64,000 nucleotides of DNA from Kuschelorhynchus macadamiae (lineage: Eukaryota; Arthropoda; Insecta; Coleoptera; Curculionidae), in contig JAUTXW010005188.1 in the NCBI GenBank assembly GCA_030620095.1, positions 560,001-624,000 of the forward strand, read 5' to 3'. The notes under the pieces were generated by a model. The model searched no databases. It was not told the origin of the DNA and saw nothing but the letters and a program-made list of their open reading frames with translations. The translations under genes and the position numbers were made by a program. Each line of letters begins with the position of its first letter. Position 1 is the first letter of the stretch. Shown here piece after piece: positions 27,701 to 40,904 of this stretch.

Positions 27701-28828
27701 TTGCCATCTAGGAACACTAAAACGTGAAGATCCTGGGTGTGATTTTCTTCTGGAACGAACATTTTATTTTGCCGCCATCTACTATCATCATCGTACCACG
27801 ACACCCAGTTTCTCGAAAAATAAACATCTCCATACCTATATTTTTATGAACTTTTTATCCTATTTTCTTACAAAGAATCTCGCTTTAAACGTTGGCGCAT
27901 GTTTTTTGAAACACGCTGTATATTGCATAAAAATGTTTAAACTGGAAAAAAAGCGAATGAAATTTAAAAAATATGTGTAAACCACGTTCTTACTCTTAAA
28001 ATTATTAACATACGATAGTTAAATGGGGCCAAAATATTTCCCGCGAGCGGGCACCCATACCCCTTGCGGGGGGCCTGATCTAAAAAATGTTATGACAGAC
28101 TAATGGTGAAAAAATTCATAATCATACTATTCGTTTGCATGCCACTGGTCTAATATACTGACAAGAATGATTTATGATATTTTGCTACACGGAGTTGCAT
28201 GTCTGTCAAAAAATTAATTTTGAATATATACGGGAAAAATCAAATAAAAAATTGTTCTCTAACAACGTGTATTTTGAAAACGAAGCCGGTTTAGCCCTTT
28301 TTGTATATTACATTTTTGTCTTATTTTACGCCAAGGAGTCTCCCATCAACTGTATTTGTAAAAAGAACTTTTAAATTGAGTGAAAATGGAACACGCGAAG
28401 AACGTTTCAGCTTTTACTTGCAAACTGCCGTATATGCACAGTTTGCAGGTAAAAACAAATTTTCACACTTTACAGATTTCCCTTTCAAATTCACTTTTAG
28501 ATATCAAAAAGGTTTTTTTGTTGGTATTATAGATTTGGTTCCTGAACGCATTTACAATTCCAGATTTTTCTTTTGACAGATCCTAGTGGAAGAAAAAATG
28601 AAATTATATATACTGTATAAATAAAAACGGCAAAAAAAAATTATTTTTCATAAATGGAATGTACATGAGTTGAAATTATTAGTACGCATAGAAAATGTTA
28701 TTTTTTTTTTAAGACAGAGTCAGTAAGATGACGTTCTTGATTTTGCACACATTGTGAGTCTAAGAGCAAAGCTGCTCATGAAGTTACTTTGCCTTACCAA
28801 CGGAATGTTAACCTTTAGCCGAATTCGG
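27701..28828. other. Intergenic DNA; GC-rich patch near 28040-28075
   Basis: A short GC-rich patch with a CCCG-CGAG-CGGG hairpin stands out from the AT-rich surroundings. Overlapping open frames (27684-27980, 28174-28576) have no motif that I recognise and are not supported as genes. Confidence 0.4.
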
Positions 28829-29470
28829 GAAAAACCTAATTTAATGGCCGGTAATTTGATGACTAACAAAATTGAAAAACGAATGGCCGTGAGTTTTAAA
28901 AATCTTACAGCTGCCAAAACAAGTCCAAAATATTATTAAAATAAGAAGCATAAAATGACCTAATAACCAGTTTCTAGTCCCCCAGATTGAGGCGCATACC
29001 TCTTGTAATTTTTCATATAAAGTGAATGACCAGGAGTTTAAAATTATCTTAAAGCTACCAAACTTGAGTCGAATTTTTAGTAAAATAACCAGCATAAAAT
29101 GACCAAGTATCAACTTTCTAACCCCTCAAATTGAGGCACTTCCCTCATGCAATTTTTCTTATAAAGCGAATGACCGAGAGTTCAAAGTCATCCTAAAGCT
29201 ACCAAAATTGGATCAAATGTTCACTAAACCAAGCAGCATAAAACGGTTGAGTATCAACTTTCAGCTCATCAGATTCAGGCACTTCTCCCTTGCCAATTTT
29301 CAAATAACCTAAATGACCGGAGGTTTAAAGTCATCCTAAAGCTACCAAAATCGACTCGAATATTCAATAGGATAAGCAACAAAAAATGACTTAGTATCAA
29401 TTTTCTATCTCCTCAAATTGAGGCACTTCCCTTTTGCAATTTTTCATAAAGCTACCAAAATTGTCTCAAA
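28829..29470 (+). repeat. About 144-bp satellite, block 1
   Basis: Units carry GAATGACCGGxGGTTTAAAGTCATCCTAAAGCTACCAAAAT, then GCATAAAATGACxxAGTATCAACTTTCTAG, then CCTCAxATTGAGGCACTTCCCTCTTGCAATTTTTC (successive boxes, quoted as consensus in parts). GAATGACC occurs at 29023, 29168 and (variant) 29311, giving spacings of 145 and 143. The block ends abruptly inside a unit where the retrotransposon env remnant begins. Confidence 0.85.
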
Positions 29471-29473
29471 CAA

Positions 29474-30960
29474 TCAATGTTCGCAGCACTTGTATGGAAT
29501 TTCTATAGGATGGCTGCGGTAAGTCACATTCTGATAGTCGTCGATGGTGCTTTGGGCATGCACTCTGGTACTTCCTACAAATGCGTTGCATTCAGGTCGT
29601 AATTGTAGAAGACTGTTAGTATTAATGACCTTGGTGGTAGCTTCTTTTCTCTCACACTGGACGGTGATTCGCAGTGGGTTGGAGATGCAAATTAACCAAA
29701 GGTTTTGGTCAATTTCCTGAACATTGTATTCTCGTGCAAGCAACAGATTTGATTGGCAGGTTCTCGGTAGCTGGTGGCTTAATTGGTTTAAGAGTTGAGC
29801 CTCGCAGATGGAATCAGTGTCTATTGGGTGCGGAAGTACGTTGGAACAGATTTTCTGATTTAACCCAAGAGATTTACAATTGTACAAACTTGGGAGTGAA
29901 ACGTATAGCATCGAATCATCATCTCTAGCGACATATTTTTGCGTAGTAGAAATGATGTGATGAAACCCTGTTCGATCATCTCATATGGGAATTGGATAAA
30001 TATGGTATAAAGTGTAAGTTTCAGGTTCTACTAACCGAATTTTAAGAGCGAATATTATTTTAGATTCGGACTGATAAGCTTCTAATTCGATGATATCTAT
30101 GTATTTAGCAATGCTATCGGAATAGACCGGTAGGGGTAAATTATTTTTATGAAGAGCTTGAGAGATTTGTCTTAGAGAGCTAATCAAATCTAGTGGTGTT
30201 ACTATTGAACTATGTAATATTTTAAGGCGTGCAAATGTTATAGCATTAAGGATGTCATTAAGATAGTTTTCTATGAAAGTGTTACTTTCCATTAGTGATT
30301 CGCATAAATCTAAAACATTTACCTTAGCTTGGTAGAAGGCAACAGTGTCACTGATGTCTCGAATTGCTTTTTGGATATTTTCTACGTTGTCGTTAAATGT
30401 CTCCTCGTCTATTTGTAGTTTTTGTTGTGGTATTAAAGCTCTTAATAACCGATGTAGTTACGGATATTTGATTTTTCATTAGGCTCTCAATGTGCAGTTC
30501 GTCGTGAGTAATTTTCTCAATACATTGGTTATAGTATTCGCCATCTGAGGCGTCCAGATTGCCTGTTAAAGTTTTCCAAACTGTTCCTAAGCCATTAAGA
30601 AGTCCTCGTTTTGATCGGTGTTCGGCATAATTTTGGGTATCGGCTATTGTTTCTCTGTATTTGAGGTTTACCGAATCGGAGATTTGGCCTAGAAGACTAA
30701 CATGAGTTTGGATTTCTCCTTTGAATGCGATCATTCGGGGTGTTTCTGCAGATACAAAGGTATTCAAAAGATTGTCTAAGATTTTTTCATTTTTGACTAT
30801 TGCGTCTTTTATGGGTTGAAGTTCTTTGTAGACAAGAAGCGTCCATTTATTGTTAGAAATTTTAATGATTCCTTCTTCATGGAGGAATATTCCTACATTA
30901 TTATTAAAGGGTGTGATGGAGTATTGCAAAAGGGTGGCTACGATCAGCCAGGAGAATCTG
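29474..30960 (-). pseudogene. env: Retroviral-type env (baculovirus F-like), truncated and frameshifted
   Basis: Env proteins of errantiviruses are membrane fusion glycoproteins related to baculovirus F. Here a pyrimidine tract and CAG (complement of 30958-30970) form a plausible splice acceptor just downstream of pol, followed by a hydrophobic N-terminal stretch that could be a signal peptide. A furin-type RSKR site followed at once by a Gly/Leu-rich fusion-peptide-like segment lies near 30600-30615. The frame breaks at about 30420 and again near 29980-29910, and the C-terminal end with the transmembrane anchor is lost at the truncation. Assignment rests on the furin site, its context and gene order. 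Confidence 0.82.
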
Positions 30961-30973
30961 AAAAGAAGAAGAT

Positions 30974-31980
30974 CTATTCAGAATACGGCTTTAGCCTATC
31001 GAAATTAAATTTAGAAGTTTGATTTGTTTGAGGATTTAGGAGAGTGGCTGAATTTTGGAAAATTTTGGTAATTTCAAAAGGTCCGTTGAAAAGGTTTTCG
31101 GCTTTCGTTCTTATTTGCGATTGTTTTACGTATACTTTATCTCCAATGTTATATTCATATGGGTTTTTCGAAACAGACTGATCGAATCTTATTTTAGCTT
31201 TTTCTTTTTGGTTTTCTGTCTTTCGTCTTGCAAGTTTGTAAAGATAGTTCATTTTATTGTTCAGGTCTCGTACGTATTTTGATATTAATTCTTTTTGGTT
31301 GTACAGGGTTTCGGGTGGTCTACTAGATGTATGCCCGAACAGCAGTTCGTAGGGTGTAAATCCGTGTGTCTTGTGTTGCGTGTTATTGTAGCAGATGACG
31401 GCATATGGGAGGACGTTAAACGGATGTTCGTCTGGGTTCTCGGCGAGATTGGCTCTAATCATTTCGGAGAGTGTCGCGTGAAACCTTTCAACTGAGCCAT
31501 TAGATTGTGGGTGGCTAACACTTGAAAAGGACATTTTTATATCGAAGAGGTAACAAAGGTCTTTTAGAAGGGAGTTATTGAACTCACGCCCATAGTCGCA
31601 ATGGATCCTAAGTGGTGTACCGTAGTGTTGAAAGAACACTAAAAGGGTGTTGACGACTGATTTCGCTGATTTGTCTGAAAGCGGATAGGCTTGAGTAAAT
31701 TTCGTTAACTCGTCTCTTATTGTAAGAGCGTGGTTTCTTGTAGGATATTCGAAAATATTTACTCTTTCGAATGGCCTCTTTGGTGTTTCTGTTATAACTA
31801 ATGGTCTATTAAGATTTTTTCGGCAAAATTTTACCTTTTGGCAAGTTTCGCAAGTTTCTCGACGTCCTTCACTAAATTAGGCCAGTTGTATTTTACTTTT
31901 ATACGCCTAACGGTTTCGTTTATACCTCTGTGAAGGTTTAACTTTCCTCGATGGTAATGGTCTAGTATTTGTGGTCGTTC
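30974..31980 (-). pseudogene. pol: Retrotransposon integrase
   Basis: The N-terminal zinc-binding part is visible at about 31970-31835 as an H-x3-H-type segment (HYHRGKLNLHRG) and, one frame away, a TCETCQ cysteine pair; a frameshift separates them. The catalytic core follows: an ANxFEYPTRN-like region, HCDYGREF with the second catalytic Asp near 31600, and PQSNGSVERFH with the catalytic Glu near 31490. The C-terminal part contains GDKVYVKQSQ and GPFEITKI, as usual in Gypsy integrases. The last open stretch (31639-30974) is uninterrupted. Confidence 0.9.
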
Positions 31981-32031
31981 TTCTTCATCTGGCGTTCGGA
32001 TGAGATCTTGACCTATTTTGAATTTTACATC

Positions 32032-34740
32032 TTAATCTGCTAAGATGTAAGATAGCATTTCTAAAATAGGCAGTTCCACATTATTTTCCACGCGATATAC
32101 TCTTGATTCTTTAAAATCGTTTTTGGCTTTGAATAGGACGTAAAAGAGATGTTGGGCCACGATTTCGGGGTCGAAAGGTAGAGGTAATATGTAGTATTTC
32201 CTATGTCTTATAGATTTACTGTTCACTATGTTGATTCTTGCGCCTTTAAAGTCGTAATTTTCTTCGAATATATCATCAATGATTTTGTGATGCATTTCTT
32301 GCAATTTGTCTTTCCAAAAGAGGGTGACTATTTCTTAGTTCGATTTATCTAGTAGTTGTGTATTCACAATCTCTACTTTTGAATAGTCTATGAGGGATCT
32401 GCTTTTATACAACTCTGCGAATCTGTTGTAATCTTCGTGTATTTCCTGATCCTCGTCTTCAGTATTATTTTCTGCTGTTTCGTCAGGTTCGGTTTCTTCG
32501 TCGTTGGTGGCATAAACGTTTATCTTAGTTTGTAGTTTTGCGCATTCTTCAAAATAGTTTATCTTAAGTCTTGAGAGTGTACCTGCATTCTTGTTTATTT
32601 TACCAGGTTTGTATTCGATCTTATAATTGTAACCTTCGAGTGTTAAGCGCCATCTTGCTAGCCTACTCCCTGGATCTTTTATAGAAAAGAGCCATGTTAG
32701 CGGTCTGTGGTCTGTTATCGAGGTAAATTTCCTGCCAAAGAGATATGGCCGGAAGTGCTTGACAGCCCAAACGATTGCTAGCGCTTTTCGTTCGATTGTA
32801 GAATATTTAGATTCGGCATTGCAAAGGGTTCAGGTTGCATAAGCTATAGGAAGGTCTCTTCCTACTGGTCCTTGCGAGAGAACTGCGCCGATAGCGAATG
32901 CGCTGGCGTCGCTTGTTAGAATGAAGGGTTCTTCGAAGTCAGGGTATATCAATATAGGGTCAGACATAAGGGCTTGCTTTATGGTTTCAAAGGAAGTCTT
33001 GCATTCAGTGTCGAAAAGAAATTCGACATCCTTTTGAAGAAGTTTTGTAAGAGGCTTTGACATTTTAGCGAAGTTTGGAATAAAACGTCGGCGAGTCCTA
33101 GAAAAGATTTAATATCCTTGGGATTTTTGGGTGGAGGGAAATTTCGAATACATTCGACTTTTGCTGGATTCGGCTTTGGTGACGAGGTGCCCGACGTATG
33201 CAACTTCCTTGCGCAGGAATTCGCATTTGTCTGGCTGAATTTTTAGATTAGCCTTGCGAAGTCGTTTGAATATTTCCTTTAGTCGGTCCATATGGGTGTG
33301 AATTGTAGGCGAGTAGATGATTATATCATCCATATAAACCAGGCAACGTCCGTTTTGAATGCCCAACAGGATATTGTCCATGACGCACTGGAAGGTGGAC
33401 GCTGCATTCTTAAGCCCAAATGGCATACGAACGAATTCGTAATGGCCATTCTCGACTGAGAAAGCGGTTTTGGGAATGTCGTCGGGGTGAATCTCAATCT
33501 GGTGAAATCCAGACGCCAGGTCGAGGGTGGCAAAGTACTGGCATTTGCCAAGTTGGTCAAGAAGATCTGAAATGTTAGGGAGTGGGTATTTATCATCTAC
33601 AGAGAGCTCATTAAGCTTTCTATAGTCGGTAACGACACGCCATTTCTGTTTCCCAGAAGCGTCAAGTTTTTTGGGAACGACCCAAACGGGAGATGACCAA
33701 GGAGAGACCGATGGGCGTATTATACCTTGATCTAACATGTTTCCAATTTGTTTTTTGACTTCTTCTTTGTGTACCTGTGGGTATCTATATGATTTCGTGT
33801 AAATGGGCCTAGCATTATTCGTTTCGATGGTATGCTTGATTTCGTTAGTGAAGGTTAATTTATCACCTTCGACGTAAAATATATCGGCGTATTCAAGGCA
33901 AAGCTGAGTGATTTCTTCTCGTTCCTCTTCGTTTAGATGTTCGGTTCTTAATTGGCTTTTTATAAATTGAATTCTATCAATAGGTTCCGTATTACAATGT
34001 TCGCTAGTATTAAAATTAAAGATTGGTTCAAGGTCTTGTAAAGGTTCTATTTGGAGGTCAGAGAAGTCGATGACTTTTGGAATGACATTGGAATTTATGA
34101 CTGATGTTAAAAATTCACCATTTTTCTCTATTTTAACGAGGGCATAAGGCAGTCTAACTTTTTCTTTTTCTTGTACGTATAGTATGGCATCTGTATCAGT
34201 AAGGTCGCATTTTAACCTGAAAATTTTTTCTGTACGTCCTTCTATCGAAATTTTGTTTCGGGAGTTTTTATTTTTTTCAGAGAAGTTCTCAAGTTTGTTG
34301 CCCGCTTTGTGTAAAGGTATTGTTTTCAAATTAGTTACAAGTTGTTTAGATTTTAAATCAATTACACATTTATAGTGTTCTAAAAAGTCTAATCCAAGTA
34401 TTCCGTCAAATTCTATATCCAAATTATAAATAAAAACCTTATGGGGGTCACCTGCATTAAATGGTACAAGAGTGGATTCGGTTATTTGAAGTTTTTGATT
34501 TGTGATTCCCTGAATGGTTATATTTTCGGGTGATCTTTGAGGAAAATTTTCGGCGGTTTTTTCTTTGAAAATGGTTATACCCGCTCCTGTGTCAATTAGG
34601 AGTTTATATTCGTTTGATGCGTCGTTAATGAAGTACAGATTTTTTGAATTTACTGCGAGTAGGGGATTTAGAGAAAGCTCTGTTCTGTAAAATTCAAATT
34701 GGGGTTCATGTCGTCTAGATTGAGAGTCTGGATCTGATCC
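32032..34740 (-). pseudogene. pol: Protease, reverse transcriptase and RNase H region of pol
   Basis: Retroviral-type aspartic protease: LLIDTGAGITIF with the DTG active site at about 34586-34593. Reverse transcriptase lies in a 437-codon open stretch (34422-33109): SPWSSPVWVVPKK, RVVTDYRKLN, FATLDLASGFHQI, FVRMPFGLKNA and the YMDDIIIYS catalytic box (near 33330). A frameshift near 33180 separates it from the connection segment with KPNPAKVECIRNFPxPKNPKDIKSFLGL, then RNase H begins with TSDASAFAIGAVLSQ (33063-32830). Farther left the region to 32032 is heavily broken. Confidence 0.95.
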
Positions 34741-35958
34741 TACACTGCTTGTAATGGGTCTACAGATTGATTGGTGTTCGGGGGATGGTTTTGGTTCGGG
34801 AGTCCCAGAAAATTTTGATAATTTTCGTTATCAGGGATTGGTTCGAAATTTTCATAAAATCCTTGATTGTCTGCACTATATGCGCGGTAATCGGACTGTT
34901 CTGGGCTATAATCACAGTAATGGTTATCATATGAATCATTTACATATTGGTCGGGGTCATATTCATGGGATTGAGGGTTATAGTTCATATGAAGGGTTCT
35001 ATGTTGATTGGACTGAAAATTAGGGTTCCTTTGCATTCCTGAGATAACTGATTTTGTTGGGAAGTAGCAAATGGTCTGGATTGGTTAAAGGGTTGATTTT
35101 GGGAAGGACCTGGTCTTTGGAAATTAGTATTATTTTGGAAATTAGGTCTATTTTGAAAATTTGTACCAAAATTAGAATAGCTTTGATTTTCTTGGGCGCG
35201 GCATTCATTAGCCATATGTCCCAAACGTCCGCAACTGAAACACTTTTGGGGTTGAGAAGGGGGTTTCCTGACCGAAAGGTTAGGTCTAATTGAGATGGGT
35301 GCTGGTTTAGGGTTTTTCTGAGTTTCGAAATACGATAATTGTATTTCTCGTTTAATTCTTATTTGGGCTTCGACAAGATTTGAAGGATTTCCAGCCCTGA
35401 TAATCTGGCCAAGGCGTGGCTTTAATCCTGTGAGGAGGGAATTAAGGGCCATTGTGTCAATAAGGGAACACCGTGCATTTTTTGTTCAGGACTTAGACCA
35501 GGAGTTTTTTGAATATTTGCAAGCATTTTTGCATGGAGTACTTGCAAACGATTGAAAAATGTTAAGGGAGATTCGTTAGATAATTGTTTAAGACGTTGCA
35601 GGTTTTGAATGAGTGAGGAGAGGTCCCTTGTATCGCCAAAATGCAAGCTGAGTAATTGTTTAATGTCGGCATAAGTAGAAGGGTTTCTCGAGTTTATAAG
35701 TTGAGCCGCTCTACCTTGTAGTTTATTTTTTACGAAAATCACTAATAATTTTTTTTGGTCTGCGACTGCCATATCATTTGCACAGTCACAAGCATTTAAA
35801 AATGTTCCTAACGAGATTTGATCTCCCTCAAACTCCGGGATAATGGAATATATCTCGGATAATTTATAGGGCTCAATAGCTTCTGTAACAGTATTTTTTT
35901 AATCTTGTGCCACAGTGGCAGTAGCTGCGCTACTAGTTTAAGAGCGTGTATCAGGCAT
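34740..35958 (-). pseudogene. gag: gag with CCHC zinc knuckle
   Basis: The likely start is an ATG at 35958-35956. Stops occur soon after it (MPDTRS then stop, and again about 14 codons later). A long matrix/capsid-like stretch (35772-35422) has LHFGDTRDL and a FFNRLQVLHAKM segment typical of errantiviral gag. A frameshift near 35445 leads to the next open stretch, with CFSCGRLGHMANEC (CX2CX4HX4C), the nucleocapsid RNA-binding knuckle, near 35240-35200. An Asn/Gln/Tyr-rich tail ends at 34740, where pol takes over in another frame. Confidence 0.9.
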
Positions 35959-36282
35959 TTTTCTTAAAATATTATTCAATATAAAAAAATAAGCAATAAC
36001 TAACAGGGAAATATCAGATTTTCAAACAGAAATTCAACAAAAATCACTTCAAAACACAACATTCAATTTTAAAAATAAAAGAGATGATTCGTTACTTACG
36101 AAAACACTCCAAGATGCATGAATTGTCTTGTTCTCGACTTTGGGCAACCAGGGGCTTCACTTGGTGTTCCTTCCGTTCCTGTCGTCGAGTGAGGACTCTT
36201 CATTTGAGAGGGTTGGTTCTTTTTCCGTTAAGGGATGAATCCGCCGTCACAGTTGGAGTTCTCCTGTTCTGTTGACGTTGAC

Positions 36283-36302
36283 GAATCCTACCGACTGCGC
36301 CA
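36283..36302 (-). other. Primer-binding site for tRNA-Ser
   Basis: The plus strand reads GAATCCTACCGACTGCGCCA, identical to the 3' end of animal tRNA-Ser including CCA, so the minus strand (element sense) carries the complementary binding site. It lies 2 nt from the LTR edge, as in errantiviruses of the 17.6/297 group. Confidence 0.93.
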
Positions 36303-36304
36303 AT

Positions 36305-36848
<544 letters not shown>

Positions 36849-36939
36849 AGAGTTTTCTTGGGTTAAGTTACGTAGGGAGTAGAGTTAATGGCTTTTTTCT
36901 TTAATCATATTTTTATTTCAAGATATTGACATTAAAAAC

Positions 36940-36974
36940 AAACGTTTCGACCAATACTTAGTGTTCATCAGTGG
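36940..36974 (-). ncRNA. Hammerhead-ribozyme-like motif
   Basis: The minus strand reads ACCA-CTGATGA, a 15-nt segment ending TTGGT, then CGAAACG. The CUGANGA and GAAA boxes are intact; pairing of stem II is weak. Shares this arrangement with the motifs at 18.8, 24.6 and 42-43 kb. Confidence 0.3.
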
Positions 36975-37091
36975 TATTATAACATAGTATAGCTGTAATT
37001 AGGGTCAGTTTCAATAAACAAATAAATGGTATATTTTAAAATGTTTAAGTTACCTGTCGAGGAAAATCCATTAATAAAATTCCATTTATTA

Positions 37092-37093
<2 letters not shown>

Positions 37094-37155
<62 letters not shown>
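37094..37155. repeat. (TA)n microsatellite
   Basis: A TA tract with one AAATA interruption near its left edge. Confidence 0.93.
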
Positions 37156-37416
37156 GAGTGACGAGTTACAGAAGAGTTTGGGTGAGAGGTAAAAACGAAT
37201 CCACAAATTGTATTACTTTCAGACTGATTTTCTTATATTACGTTGCACTATTTTCTAGACAACGGCAACAAGAAAGTTGAAAAAATGTGGCACAATTCTC
37301 AGGAGATAAACTTCTGGAAACCTGTCAAAAGGAATAAATAAAAATAAAGGCAAAACAAAAATAAAGGCAAACGCTTCAACTAAGAAATCTTTCATTGGAT
37401 CGGAGGGTATGTTCCC

Positions 37417-37520
37417 ATGAATTCTATGTGCTGCCAAGTTTCAAGAGATAGATCTATCAAATATCTGAGCGCATGAGCTCATGTGCTAAGTCTTGAGACT
37501 TGGCAGCACATATAATTCAT
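37417..37520. repeat. Nested palindrome: 30-bp stem enclosing two smaller palindromes
   Basis: Arms 37417-37446 and 37491-37520 are complementary at 28 of 30 positions. The 44-nt interior contains the perfect palindrome GATAGATCTATC (37447-37458) and an 18-nt near-perfect palindrome GCGCATGAGCTCATGTGC (37469-37486, one G-T wobble). The strand can fold into a T or cruciform shape with two short side hairpins. Confidence 0.9.
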
Positions 37521-37561
37521 TTCTTGTTCCAGCTTGTCTTTTCTATGATGACGGTTCTATG

Positions 37562-37710
37562 CGAAAAACAGCAAAAGCAGATCTTGCCAAAAAACTAGAG
37601 GAATTGTTGTCATCCGAAAAACAGCAAAAGCAGATCTTGCCAAAAAACTAGAGGAATTGTTGTCATTCGAAAAACAGCAAAAGCAGATCTTGCCAAAAAA
37701 CTAGAGGCAG
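37562..37710 (+). repeat. Three tandem copies of a 53-bp unit
   Basis: CGAAAAACAGCAAAAGCAG starts at 37562, 37615 and 37668; the first two copies differ at one base and the third departs after CTAGAG. The 53-bp period is not a multiple of three, and only the last copy is in frame with the downstream coding remnant. Confidence 0.95.
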
Positions 37711-38880
37711 TTTCAAATGTAACTGCTTCGATTTCAAACATTGCTTCCTATATTATTGATGGAATGGTATTAGTTCGTGAGTTTTCGCAATCTTTCACGA
37801 TTTTCAATGATTTGGGACAAGCGTATCTAAAGAAAATTTTGAGTGATGGGCGGAAGTATGACAACAAAAAGATCATAGTGGTATTTGAATTATATACAGA
37901 TTTATCAATTAAAAAAGGTGAAAGGTGTAGAAGTGAAAAAATTGGTTTTAGCAGGAGGATTTCAAAATTCAAAAAATGTATTTCTCATTACTAAAAATGG
38001 AGGTCCCCAAAACTTAATAACATTAAACAGCACCCAGGAAGAAGTAGATACACGTATAATCCTACACGTACTAGCCAATCAACCACTATATGAGTCAACC
38101 CTTGTAAATCAGTTGTAACCGGTATGTTTCTGCTCGTCTTACACTACTACTGTACAACTTTACACCTGAAAACGACTCGACTATTCATTCAGCTAGGCCG
38201 ACAGGTTTCCAGGAATCTTCTAACAATACATTGCCTCACTGGATGTGACACGACCAGTGCCTTCTATAAAATTTAAAAAAAAAACAGTTTCGAAACGCTA
38301 AATAGAAACATAAATGTGTTGTCAGAGCTGTACAAAAGTCCTTATCTTCCTGAGAAGGAAGCAATTGCACATAGTACAAAATATATTCTCCTATTGTACA
38401 AAAATAAAAACGCAAATGTCAAAAACTTGAATGATTTGGGATTGTTTATGGCAACTACGACTAATAAAACAGCTGCAGAGCTTGCCCCAACTGATAAGGC
38501 ATTCAAGCAACATTTGAAAAGGTAGGTAGAATCTTTAAATACAGCATACCAATCTTACAATAAGCTTGTATTACAAATGCATTCACCAATTGAAATTTTG
38601 GTACGCTAGACATTTGGTCGAGCCCATTTCTGAAGACCCTGGCGAATGTGGGTGGAAAATGGCAGACAACTCATGGATTCCTATACTAACAACAAGAGAA
38701 CTTGTGCCGGAAAATCTTCGGAGTGCTTTATCAATCTACTGTTCCGACAGAAGCTGCACGAACATATGTATTTGTGTAACACATGGCTTGGAATGTTGCA
38801 GCCAGTGCAGATGCAAATCATGCAGCAACAAAATTCAATTCGCAAATGAAATGTCTGCTTCGGAATCCGAAGAATACTAA
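37562..38880 (+). pseudogene. Transposon-type protein remnant with EVDTR, LTGCDTTS and Cys-rich tail
   Basis: Pieces in different frames appear in a fixed order: a coiled AKKLE/SNVTASISNIASYIIDG segment, QEEVDTRIILHV, then TGCDTTSAFYKI, a helical region through FMATTTNKTAAELAPT, a DPGECGWKMADNSWIPIL segment, and a tail of about a dozen cysteines (CSDRSCTNICICVTHGLECC...). I recognise this as a family of multicopy proteins found in insect and cnidarian genomes, normally with a (E)ADTR motif, a GCDT motif and a Cys-rich end. Spacing of the acidic motifs recalls FEN/XPG-type PIN nucleases, but that is inference. Frameshifts and the 53-bp triplication at its start show that it is dead. Confidence 0.55.
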
Positions 38881-40273
<1,393 letters not shown>

Positions 40274-40400
40274 GAACTTGACACACCATCAGTGTTGCCA
40301 GATTTTAAACGTAAAATCGACGATAGCAGCATAGTTTTCTATATCATAAAAAAAATAAACTTGACACTTGACAGTCTAGTATAGAAGATAGCCGTAGGTA

Positions 40401-40900
40401 GACCTATTTTAATGACCGGTAGTTCGATGACCAGCAAAAATGAAAAACGAATGAACGTAGGTTTTAAAAATCCTCTATAAAATGACAAGTTTCTAGTCCC
40501 TCAGAGTGAGCCATATCCCTCTTGGAAATGTTCATATAAGGTTGACTTGAATCTTTATTTAAGTAAGCAGCATAAAATGACAAAGTATCAACTTTCTATC
40601 CCCTTAAATTGAGGCACTTCCCTCTTGCAACTTCTCTTATAAAGCGAATGGCCGGAGGTTTAAAACTACCAAAATCTACACTGGAGTAAGGAGCATAAAA
40701 CGGCTAAGTATCAACTTTCTAGTCCCTCAGATTAAGGCACTTCTTCCTTGCCAATTTTCAAATAAAGTGAAGGACCTGAGGTTTAAAGTCATCCTAGAGC
40801 TACCAAAATCTACTCAAATCTTCAATAGGGAAAGCAACACAAAATAGCATTGTATCATCTTTCTAGTCCCTCAAATTAAGTAAGTAACCCTTCTGATTTC
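40401..40900 (+). repeat. About 144-bp satellite, block 2a
   Basis: Begins with CCTATTTTAATGACCGGTAG-TTCGATGACCAGCAAAA, the same unusual left edge seen at block 1 (28825-28870), then runs into ordinary satellite units. It stops at about 40900 where a transposon protein fragment intervenes. Confidence 0.85.
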
Positions 40901-40904
40901 GAAA

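Noticed and set aside
28174..28576. Overlapping plus-strand open frames with some balanced composition
   Set aside because: No recognisable family, no splice or start context; could be an old unknown element but cannot be supported.
29674..29928. 84-codon plus-strand frame
   Set aside because: Antisense shadow of the env remnant.
34754..35293. Plus-strand open frames across gag
   Set aside because: Antisense shadows of the gag C-terminus and zinc knuckle region.
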